Of a stretch of 36,917 nt of DNA, positions 23,840-31,074 are shown piece by piece. Below the pieces are notes generated by a model. It had not been told where the DNA came from. It worked only from the letters and a program-made list of their open reading frames with translations, and did not search any database. The stretch spans positions 1 through 36,917 of the forward strand of contig RDXG01000208.1 of NCBI GenBank assembly GCA_004292785.1. The letters are read 5' to 3'. Position 1 is the stretch's first letter, and each line of letters begins with the position of its first letter. Origin of the DNA: Bacteroidota bacterium. GTDB taxonomy: Bacteria; Bacteroidota; Bacteroidia; Cytophagales; Thermoflexibacteraceae. Both the position numbers and the translations under genes were made by a program.

Positions 23840-25234
23840 TTATTCATGCCTAATTTCCACAATCAAAGGCACAATTTTTCCGCTTTCGTTGATATTTCGG
23901 GTGGCTCTGAAGCCAATTTTGCCTTCTTTGCTGTAATCTATTGCAGGAATGATGCGTTTTTTGCCTACCGCTTCGGACAAACGGCTATAAATATCACCTT
24001 CTAATTTTTCCATTTTTTGCATAATTTCCTCGATGTTTAGGCTTTCGTTGGCGTACAAAATGCAGACATAATCGATGCCTTTGGTGTTGTCGAGTTGCAC
24101 ATAATACTGATCGGCAGGAAAAATAACTGTGCCTTTGTTGTAACTCAACAATGGACTAATGCCTTGATTATAAGGAAATAACAAACTACATTTTTTGCTT
24201 AAATCCGTTCCGATGGCGTACAAATAAACAGGTTCGTTGTGGGACATCAAAAACTGAAAAGACGTTCCGCTAAAATAATTTTGATTCATTTTGAAAACGT
24301 TTTTTTCCAAAAAAGCCTCCATATTTTCGCCATCAGATTTTTTGAAAACCACTTCTCCCGAATGACTCAATTTTGGCGAATGTGGGTTGTATTTAAAATC
24401 TACCACTTCGTAAGCCTCCATGCAATATTTTTTAAAATCGGCATATTTTACCCAAGTAAAGCCACCTTTTCCCCAGCCAACTCCCCAACTATTCATTAAT
24501 TGGAATGCTCCACCATACATTTTGTCGTCATAAGCGATCACCGCCATAGCGTGATAACCGTTGCTTTGGTCGTTTGGCGAAGGAGTCCAAAGGTCTTTTG
24601 CATCATCAAAAGACGCAAAACATTGCAAAGAAATCACGACAGGTTTGCCTTCTGAAAGTGCTTTTTTGACAGGCGTAATGATCGAAGACTCGGCAGTGCT
24701 ACTGTTGCGAACAAACAAACGTTTATAATCCTGAATCATGTTGTCTTTTGCTTTTTGCTTATCTGTGTCCGTAACCGATTTTTCGCACTCATAACCAAAC
24801 TCATTATAAGTTACGCAACCTTCGTTTTTGAGCAAATCGAGGGCATCAGCAATATAAATTCCGTACATACAATCACTTGTCAAACGAATTTGATTATACA
24901 CATAAGAAGGCGAAAAGGCTTGTTTGCTAATTTCTTCAGGAGTCATTTGAAAACGTTGCGCCATCAAAATGGTTCGAGCCGCATACGCACTTGCCCAAGC
25001 GGTACAAGTTCCATAATCGCCTTGATTGCCTGGTGTGGGGCAAAATTCTCGTAAAGATGCCGAAGTTGGCAAACCTTCATTTCCTCTAAAAAGTGGTGCA
25101 GTTAGCGGAATTTGCTCATAACGACTGGAATCGTAAAGGCAACCTCTGCCATATTTTTGAACGTATTTTTGAGAAAAAGAGCTTTTGCAAGCGGAAGAAA
25201 TAATGAGAATCAGAAATAAAAGACGTATAAACAT
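23840..25234 (-). CDS. secreted papain-like (C1A) cysteine protease with C-terminal DUF4384-like domain
   Basis: 464 residues. The N-terminus is a signal sequence with a possible lipobox around Cys16 (ISSAC) or a cleavage after FSQ. The peptidase domain (about 60-280) has the papain order of residues: oxyanion Gln71 and nucleophile Cys77 in GNQGDYGTCTAWA, His228 in GYHAMAVIAYDD, Asn248 in LMNSWGVGWGKGG. The C-terminal ~150 residues (about 310-464; VYLYAIGTDLSKKCSLLFPYNQGISPLL) resemble DUF4384-type domains. It should cleave proteins in the periplasm or at the surface. There is no obvious inhibitory propeptide. Confidence 0.85.
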   Translation of the reverse strand: MFIRLLFLILIISSACKSSFSQKYVQKYGRGCLYDSSRYEQIPLTAPLFRGNEGLPTSASLREFCPTPGNQGDYGTCTAWASAYAARTILMAQRFQMTPEEISKQAFSPSYVYNQIRLTSDCMYGIYIADALDLLKNEGCVTYNEFGYECEKSVTDTDKQKAKDNMIQDYKRLFVRNSSTAESSIITPVKKALSEGKPVVISLQCFASFDDAKDLWTPSPNDQSNGYHAMAVIAYDDKMYGGAFQLMNSWGVGWGKGGFTWVKYADFKKYCMEAYEVVDFKYNPHSPKLSHSGEVVFKKSDGENMEAFLEKNVFKMNQNYFSGTSFQFLMSHNEPVYLYAIGTDLSKKCSLLFPYNQGISPLLSYNKGTVIFPADQYYVQLDNTKGIDYVCILYANESLNIEEIMQKMEKLEGDIYSRLSEAVGKKRIIPAIDYSKEGKIGFRATRNINESGKIVPLIVEIRHE

Positions 25235-25256
25235 ATTGTTGTTGTTTGATTTTGAA

Positions 25257-25290
25257 ACGTTGCTAATGGTCGCAAGACCTTAGCAAACGT
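25257..25290. repeat. bulged-hairpin intergenic repeat, copy 2
   Basis: Same design as copy 1: GGTC/GACC top, GCTAA/TTAGC middle, ACGTT/AACGT base, bulged T at 25267 and A at 25287, here with a GCAA loop. It starts six bases past the stop of the membrane protein gene on the minus strand and before the protease gene. Confidence 0.65.
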
Positions 25291-25296
25291 ATAAAA

Positions 25297-26154
25297 CTAT
25301 TTTAACAATTTAACAAAACTTGCCAATTCGCGCACGCTGTCCAAAATTTTGCTGTCTGAAGTGAGTTTGTCCAAATTCATTTTGCTGTATTCTCGAACAT
25401 TTTGAACGGCTTGCTCTTGTTTGAGATCGTTTTTGGAAATTTGATCTTCTAATTTTTTTAAAGTTTTTTCTAATTTTTCTTTAAACATTTCAAAAGATTG
25501 AGAGTCTGATTTGAATTTTTTTTCCAAAGAGTCGGCATCTTCTTTAAACTTTTTTTCTAATTGCAAACGCCAAGAAACATAGCCTTTTTTGGCATCTTCA
25601 TGTATATCGGCTTCGAGCAAATTTTCCAAATTTTCTATTTTGTAAACCATTTCGTTTACTTTTGCAAGCAATTCGTTTACGTCTTCTCTTGGATAACGAA
25701 ATTCGCTTTTGATGTTGAACAAATAATTTTTTACATATTCGTAATAATTGACCGCAGGACGCAAAAAAGTAAGTAAAACTGCCGCAATAGCCGCCACATA
25801 ACCCACATGACTCATTCCGCTTGCAGCAATGTAGTACAAACCCAAAGCCGAAATAATATGCAAAGAAATAGCCACAATCAAAGCTCGTTTGGCAATGTTT
25901 TTTACTTCTTTCAAACTTTCTTCAATGACTAAAATGTCTTTTCTTTTAGAAATTTTGGCATCATCTAATACCTCTTTTGCCCTAAAATAAGCGTCCCAAG
26001 GCACAGTAACAACTACAATGAGCCACATCAAACTCGAAAATCCAATGCCCCAGTCCAACATAGAACCTGCTTGAATTTCAAAAAACTTTAATAATCCATA
26101 AACCAACAAACAAAGTATAGTGGCTGAGGTCAAATATTGAACTAAGTTTTTCAT
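25297..26154 (-). CDS. membrane protein with long C-terminal coiled coil, function unknown
   Basis: 285 residues. Four hydrophobic segments lie in the first half (about 5-25, 36-55, 90-110, 115-135). From about residue 160 onward it is a charged helix with heptad-like spacing (EDVNELLAKVNEMVYKIENL, LEKKFKEDADSLEKKF, EKLEKTLKKLEDQISK), so the C-terminal half is a cytoplasmic coiled coil. I do not recognise a family. It sits between the STAS gene and the papain-like protease, both on the same strand; it could be a scaffold, but nothing shows that. Confidence 0.65.
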   Translation of the reverse strand: MKNLVQYLTSATILCLLVYGLLKFFEIQAGSMLDWGIGFSSLMWLIVVVTVPWDAYFRAKEVLDDAKISKRKDILVIEESLKEVKNIAKRALIVAISLHIISALGLYYIAASGMSHVGYVAAIAAVLLTFLRPAVNYYEYVKNYLFNIKSEFRYPREDVNELLAKVNEMVYKIENLENLLEADIHEDAKKGYVSWRLQLEKKFKEDADSLEKKFKSDSQSFEMFKEKLEKTLKKLEDQISKNDLKQEQAVQNVREYSKMNLDKLTSDSKILDSVRELASFVKLLK

Positions 26155-26211
26155 AGATTTTTTTAGGATTTAAACGAATTTCGTTGGATTTACTTTGTTA
26201 AAAATTAGAAA

Positions 26212-26243
26212 AAAATAACATTTCTGACCAGAAATGTTATTTT
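26212..26243 (-). terminator. terminator after the STAS gene
   Basis: A perfect 14-bp stem with a 4-nt loop (AAAATAACATTTCT at 26212-26225, AGAAATGTTATTTT at 26230-26243). On the minus strand it is followed by a run of T. It ends transcription of the STAS gene before the membrane-protein gene. Confidence 0.8.
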
Positions 26244-26260
26244 AAATTGTTTAGGTTTAA

Positions 26261-26638
26261 CTATTCTGTACCGCTGTGCAAATCTTTTTCAAGTTCTGCC
26301 AAAAATATAGCATCAATCGCCTCTTCTATGGTAGGAATAAGGTTTAGCACACTATCCAATTTAGAAATGGTAATCAATTTGAGTACGTGATCTGTTGTAC
26401 CAACCAAAACCAAATATCCTTTTACTTCCGAACTTAGACGGTTTGCTACCAAAATTGAACTTAAACCCGAAGAATCTACATATTTAACTTTGGTTAAATC
26501 CAAAATCAAATTTTTTGTTCCAGACTGAAACAAAGTGATAAACTCACTTTTTACGTTTGGCGCAATGCTAGAATCCAATTTGGAGTCTTCCAGCGAAATT
26601 ATGCTATATTTTTCGTGTTTGTCTATGGTATATTTCAT
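26261..26638 (-). CDS. STAS-domain anti-sigma factor antagonist (SpoIIAA-like)
   Basis: 125 residues, a single STAS domain. The signature VDSSGLSSILVANR (Asp55, Ser56, Ser57) matches the phosphorylation loop of SpoIIAA/RsbV, with Ser57 at the place of SpoIIAA Ser58. In this family the unphosphorylated form binds an anti-sigma kinase, and a PP2C phosphatase restores the active form. No kinase lies beside it, but two PP2C sensors of the appropriate type are at 4983-9319. It has its own terminator. Confidence 0.88.
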   Translation of the reverse strand: MKYTIDKHEKYSIISLEDSKLDSSIAPNVKSEFITLFQSGTKNLILDLTKVKYVDSSGLSSILVANRLSSEVKGYLVLVGTTDHVLKLITISKLDSVLNLIPTIEEAIDAIFLAELEKDLHSGTE

Positions 26639-26859
26639 ATTCAGATTTTCAAATGGTGAATAAATAAATTTAGGTAAAGATAATTTTTTTTTTGAACAAA
26701 ACGATTTTTAATAAAAAAAATATAATTATCTCTTATTTATTACAAATTTTGCTTTGCAAAAAAATTTAAAATTTAGCTAGATTTATTGTTCGGCAATTTA
26801 TCGAAAAATTAAAAGTAAAATATTTTTCCTAAAAAATATATTAAATTCCACAAAAATAA

Positions 26860-26867
26860 TACCTTTG
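26860..26867 (+). promoter_or_regulatory. -7 element of a Bacteroidota promoter before the biotin-carrier gene
   Basis: TACCTTTG matches TAnnTTTG exactly and lies 17 bases before the ATG. No clear TTG -33 element is seen upstream, so it may be weak or need help. Confidence 0.45.
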
Positions 26868-26884
26868 AATCAAAACAAAAAATC

Positions 26885-27352
26885 ATGGAATTTACGATAA
26901 ATCAAGAAAAAATTGCCTTGCCTGATTCTGTACTCGATTGGGATTTGATCAAAATTTCTGAACATCAGTACCATATTATTTTCCAAAATTGTTCTTTTTT
27001 GGCAGAATTGGAACATATCGATTGGGAAAACAAAATTTTTAAACTCAAAATCAATAAAAAAATAGTTTCTGTTGCAGTCAAAGATCGCATGGATTTGTTG
27101 CTCGAAAAAATGGGAATGAGCAACACCAACGCAAAAAAAATTAATGAACTCAAAGCGCCAATGCCAGGAATGATCTTAAATATTGCGGTTCAGGAAGGCA
27201 ATTCGGTCAAAAAAGGAGATAAATTATTGATTTTGGAAGCCATGAAAATGGAAAATGTCCTAAAATCTCCTACGGATGCGGTCATTAAATCGATCAAAAT
27301 TAAACAAGGCGAAAGGGTGGAAAAAAATCATGTACTTATCGTTTTTCAATAA
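26885..27352 (+). CDS. biotin/lipoyl carrier domain protein (acyl-CoA carboxylase BCCP type)
   Basis: 155 residues. The C-terminal ~75 residues form the biotinyl domain with APMPGMI (91-97) and the attachment motif EAMKMEN, biotinylated lysine Lys121. The N-terminal part (about 1-75) is an independent small beta domain of the kind found in front of carrier domains of propionyl- or methylcrotonyl-CoA carboxylases. It is too short to contain biotin carboxylase or carboxyltransferase, so it must work with subunits encoded elsewhere. RNase HII begins two bases after its stop, so the two are co-transcribed. Confidence 0.85.
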   Translation: MEFTINQEKIALPDSVLDWDLIKISEHQYHIIFQNCSFLAELEHIDWENKIFKLKINKKIVSVAVKDRMDLLLEKMGMSNTNAKKINELKAPMPGMILNIAVQEGNSVKKGDKLLILEAMKMENVLKSPTDAVIKSIKIKQGERVEKNHVLIVFQ

Positions 27353-27354
27353 TC

Positions 27355-27930
27355 ATGTTGCTTTCACAATTTACAGAAGATTTGATAGAGGCAGGAGTAG
27401 ATGAAGCGGGCAGAGGCTGTTTGGCAGGCTCTGTCGTGGCTGCTGCCGTGATTTTGCCCAAAAATTATCAAAACGAATATTTGCGAGATTCTAAAAAACT
27501 CAACAAAAAACAACGTTTGGCACTCGAAGAAATCATTAAAAAAGAGGCTTTGCATTATGCAATTTCAGAAGTTTTGCCACAAAAAATAGATGAAATTAAT
27601 ATTTTGCAGGCTTCTTTTTTGGCAATGCACCTTGCTATTGAACAGTTGGAAATTAAACCCGAATTTTTGTTGATTGACGGAAACAGATTTAAGCCTTTTC
27701 CAAAGATCAAACATCAATGCGTAATTAAAGGTGATGACAAATATTTGGCTATTGCTGCGGCTTCGGTGCTTGCCAAAACGCACAGAGACAGGCTTATGGA
27801 AAATTTGGCAAAGGATTTTCCGAACTATCTATGGCAAAAAAACATGGGTTATCCTACCAAATTTCATTATCAAGCCATACAAGATTTTGGAATTACAGAT
27901 TGGCACAGGCGCAGTTTTAGGTTGTTTTAA
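27355..27930 (+). CDS. rnhB: ribonuclease HII
   Basis: 191 residues. It starts with the motif AGVDEAGRGCLAGSV (catalytic Asp and Glu), has LLIDGN (third acidic residue) and ends the active site with KGDDKYLAIAAASVLAKTHRD. It removes single ribonucleotides and RNA primers from DNA. Length is typical. Translation is probably coupled to the carrier-protein gene upstream (2-base gap). The 170 bases after it hold no recognisable terminator or gene before ffh. Confidence 0.92.
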   Translation: MLLSQFTEDLIEAGVDEAGRGCLAGSVVAAAVILPKNYQNEYLRDSKKLNKKQRLALEEIIKKEALHYAISEVLPQKIDEINILQASFLAMHLAIEQLEIKPEFLLIDGNRFKPFPKIKHQCVIKGDDKYLAIAAASVLAKTHRDRLMENLAKDFPNYLWQKNMGYPTKFHYQAIQDFGITDWHRRSFRLF

Positions 27931-28101
27931 AAGGATAAAAAGTTTTAGAATTATTAAAAAAATTTGATTGAAAAAAGATCAAAAACTGAACTTGATTTCT
28001 TGTAAGATTAATTTTTCTTTTTTTATACAACATTTGCTAAAATATTTCAGATATTTGCAAATTATTCGAAAAAATATTGATCACAAGGTTATTCTATTGA
28101 T

Positions 28102-29387
28102 ATGTTTGAAAGTCTTAGTAGTAAGTTAGACAAAGCCATCAAGTAACAGAAGTAAACGTTGCAACAACAGTTAAAGAAATTCGCAGAGCCTTAATTGGCG
28201 CAGATGTGAATTATGATGTTGCCAAAAAAGTTACTGACGAAATAAGAGATGAGGCATTAGGCAAAGAAGTTTTGATTTCTGTATCGCCAGGGCAGTTGTT
28301 CGTCAAAATTGTTTATGACAAACTCACGCACATGATGGGCGGACAGCACCAACCAATTACTCTCAAAGGCGATCCTTCTGTGATTATGATTGCAGGTTTG
28401 AACGGTGCGGGGAAAACTACTTTTACAGGAAAATTGGCAAAATTGCTCAAATCGCAAGGAAAACAAGTGTTATTAGTTGGTTGTGATATTTATCGTCCTG
28501 CGGCTATTCAGCAATTAAAAACCCTTGCCGAAGGAATTGGCGTAGATGTTTATGCCGAACCAGAAAGCAAAGATGCCATACAAATTGCCAAAAATGCCCT
28601 AGCGTTTGCCAAAGCAAATCATAAAAAAGTAGTGATTATTGATACTGCAGGTCGTTTGACGGTCAATGAAACTTTGATGAAAGAAATTGCAGAACTCAAA
28701 AATGTTCTTCAACCTTCCGAAACTTTGTTTGTTGTAGATTCGATGACTGGACAAGATGCGGTAGCTACTGCCAAAATTTTTAATGAAAGAATCAATTATG
28801 ACGGAATTGTACTGACCAAATTAGACGGTGATGCTCGCGGCGGGGCGGCTTTGTCTATTAGGTATATGGTGAATAAACCCATCAAATTCATTAGCACAGG
28901 CGAAAAAATGGAAGCTATTGATGCTTTTTATCCTGATCGTATGGCGCAAAGAATTTTGGGCATGGGGGATGTACTTTCGTTGGTGGATCGCGCACAACGT
29001 TCTTTTGATGAAGACGAAGCAAGAAGAATTAACCAAAAAATTCGTAAAAACCAACTCAATTTTGATGACTTTTTGGCGCAACTCCAACAGATCAAAAAAA
29101 TGGGAAATATCAAAGATTTGGTCGGAATGATTCCTGGAATGAACAAAATGATGAAAGATATTGACATCGATGATGATTCCTTCAAACCCATCGAGGCAAT
29201 CATTTATTCGATGACCAAATACGAGCGCGAACACCCTGATGTACTAGACAATAGCCGTAAAAAAAGAATTTCTGCGGGAAGTGGTACAAATGTTCAGCAA
29301 GTAAATAATTTGATCAAACAGTTTGAAAACTTGCGAAAAATGATGAAAAAAATGAATCAGATGGGAATCAAAAAGGCAGGCAGATAA
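28102..29387 (+). CDS. ffh: signal recognition particle GTPase Ffh, reading frame broken near codon 14
   Basis: The protein is unmistakably Ffh: N domain (VKEIRRALIGADVNYDVAKKV), G domain with GLNGAGKTTFTGKL, DTAGRL and TKLDGDARGG, and a methionine-rich M domain (GMIPGMNKMMKDI, RKMMKKMNQMG). The natural start ATG at 28102 opens MFESLSSKLDKAIK, but this frame hits TAA at 28144-28146. Homology resumes at once in the -1 frame (TEVNVATTVKEIRR from 28146). Compared with E. coli Ffh, eight residues between these parts are missing and only two bases remain, which fits a 22-base deletion. A GTG at 28206 would allow a shortened product. The gene is essential, so a sequence or assembly error is plausible. 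Confidence 0.85.
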
Positions 29388-29403
29388 TCTGAATATTCTA
29401 AAA

Positions 29404-29444
29404 CAAAAAAAAAGACTTTCATAAAAAGAAAGTCTTTTTTTTTT
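29404..29444. terminator. bidirectional terminator between ffh and susD
   Basis: A long A/T stem around GACTTTC (to 29420) and GAAAGTC (from 29428), flanked by runs of A on one side and T on the other. It lies between the convergent ffh and susD-like genes. Confidence 0.85.
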
Positions 29445-29461
29445 GAGTCATTTCCAATGAA

Positions 29462-30967
29462 TTAATATCCAGGGTTTTGAGCCAATTTAGGATTTGTATC
29501 AATTTGGAATTGTGGAATAGCGAACAAGTTTCTGAATCCTTCACTAACAGCTTTGTTACTCCAAGCATTTTGGAATTTGCCATGACGAATCAAATCTTGT
29601 CTTCTAATACCTTCCCAACCTAATTCAAAACCTCTCTCAGCCAAAATAGCAGTTCTAAAACCGTCTTTGTTTGATGGAGAAATTGGTTTTTCTGGAGAGA
29701 ATACTCTTGCACGAACAGAATTTACTAATCCTACTGATTCAGCTGTTGGACCGTTTAGTTCGTTTAATGCTTCTGCTTTGATCAACAAAATATCAGCATA
29801 ACGGAAAATTGCATAGTCATTTCCTGCATGACCACCTAATTGAGCAGGATCAACTGCCCATTTTAGCACACGAATACCGTTGTTTTCATTAGCACCAATC
29901 ATAGGAACATCTAAAGTAAAAATTAGAGGAGCGCCTTGTCTGTTATTTACTGGTGCGCCTGTGAGTACATCAAATGCCTGACCTGACAAGAATATTTTGA
30001 AACGTTCATCAGATTTGTCGAATGAGTTATAATACTCTGCAATTGTACAAAAGCCATTCCAAGGAGATTGCGGATGTTGATTGTAGTGCAATGTTCTCAT
30101 GTTCATGGTCAAGCCTAAGCCGTCTTGTGCTAAAGAAGGAGCAACAAAAATATTTTCAGGAGATTTTTGGTTACTTACTACAAAGTTATCAAAATATTTT
30201 GGGCTTAATTTGTAGTTTCCCGAATTAATAACTGCATTACAAGCATCAACGGCTTTCTGCCATTGTGGAGTACCTGTCCAAACTCCTGCGTTCAAATACA
30301 TTTTTGCAAGTAAGGCATTTGCTGTACCTTTGGTTACACGACCATATTCTACGTCAGGAACAGTTGCTGGCAAATCGTTAATAGACTCTGTTGTTTCTTT
30401 GATGATAAAGTCAAAAACTTCTTGACGAGTATTTCTAGCAGGAAGATTGCTAAAATCTAATCTAGGAACAGTTACGATTGGCACACCACCAAAAAAATCG
30501 ATGAGCATATAATAATGGAAAGCACGCAAAAATTTCAATTCAGCTATAAATCTTTTTTTAGATTTTATAGTTTCAGGAGCTTTTTCAAATTGTGGGATCA
30601 TATAGTTTACACGAGCAACCCCATCATAAGCATTATTCCAAGCATCATTAATATCTGGGTGACTTTTATCCCAAGTATGTTGGTGCAACTGTCTCCATTT
30701 ACCATTATCCCCCCAGTCGCCTCCTCTTTGAGGAACCATAGTTTCGTCTGAAGTATGTTGGTTAATGTTATAATATGCCCATGCTATACTTCTAAGATTG
30801 GCATAAACAGGAACTAGAGCCGCTAAAAATTCTGGCTCAGTACGGAAGAAGGTATCTGTACTAATAGTATCAAATACTTTTTCTTCGAGGTTGGTACAAC
30901 CTACATACAACAATGACGATAACATCAAAGTTGCACTAAATAAGAATTTTAAAAATTTACGTTTCAT
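29462..30967 (-). CDS. SusD/RagB-family outer-membrane nutrient-binding lipoprotein
   Basis: 501 residues. The signal sequence ends with the lipobox YVGC (Cys24), so the protein is a surface lipoprotein. The SusD pattern is clear: NLEEKVFDTISTDTFF, ARVNYMIPQFE, AELKFLRAFHYYMLIDFFGGVPIV, VTKGTANALLAKMYLNAG, and the C-terminal YADILLIKAEALNEL, ILAERGFELGWEGIRRQDLIR. These are TPR-like helices that cap the SusC channel and bind the glycan or peptide ligand. It follows susC by about 107 bases. The substrate cannot be read, and no glycoside hydrolase is nearby. Confidence 0.92.
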   Translation of the reverse strand: MKRKFLKFLFSATLMLSSLLYVGCTNLEEKVFDTISTDTFFRTEPEFLAALVPVYANLRSIAWAYYNINQHTSDETMVPQRGGDWGDNGKWRQLHQHTWDKSHPDINDAWNNAYDGVARVNYMIPQFEKAPETIKSKKRFIAELKFLRAFHYYMLIDFFGGVPIVTVPRLDFSNLPARNTRQEVFDFIIKETTESINDLPATVPDVEYGRVTKGTANALLAKMYLNAGVWTGTPQWQKAVDACNAVINSGNYKLSPKYFDNFVVSNQKSPENIFVAPSLAQDGLGLTMNMRTLHYNQHPQSPWNGFCTIAEYYNSFDKSDERFKIFLSGQAFDVLTGAPVNNRQGAPLIFTLDVPMIGANENNGIRVLKWAVDPAQLGGHAGNDYAIFRYADILLIKAEALNELNGPTAESVGLVNSVRARVFSPEKPISPSNKDGFRTAILAERGFELGWEGIRRQDLIRHGKFQNAWSNKAVSEGFRNLFAIPQFQIDTNPKLAQNPGY

Positions 30968-31032
30968 CGTATTTGTTTTTTTTTTAGAAATGAATTGTTG
31001 CGATTTTTTGTTTAAAAAACCGTTATTTCCTG

Positions 31033-31064
31033 AACTCTTATAGAACTTTACTTCTATAAGAGTT
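31033..31064. terminator. hairpin between susC and susD
   Basis: A 13-bp stem (AACTCTTATAGAA at 31033-31045, TTCTATAAGAGTT at 31052-31064) lies in the susC-susD gap. The T-run is on the plus-strand side, so in the susCD direction the stem has no clear U-tract; it may be an attenuator or RNA-processing/stability hairpin, not a full terminator. Confidence 0.5.
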
Positions 31065-31074
31065 TTTTTTTATT

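Noticed and set aside
28206-29387. A simple Ffh start at GTG 28206
   Set aside because: Sequence upstream in the same frame (TEVNVATTVKEIRRALIGAD) is clearly Ffh N domain, so a GTG start would discard conserved residues; the frame break is the better description.
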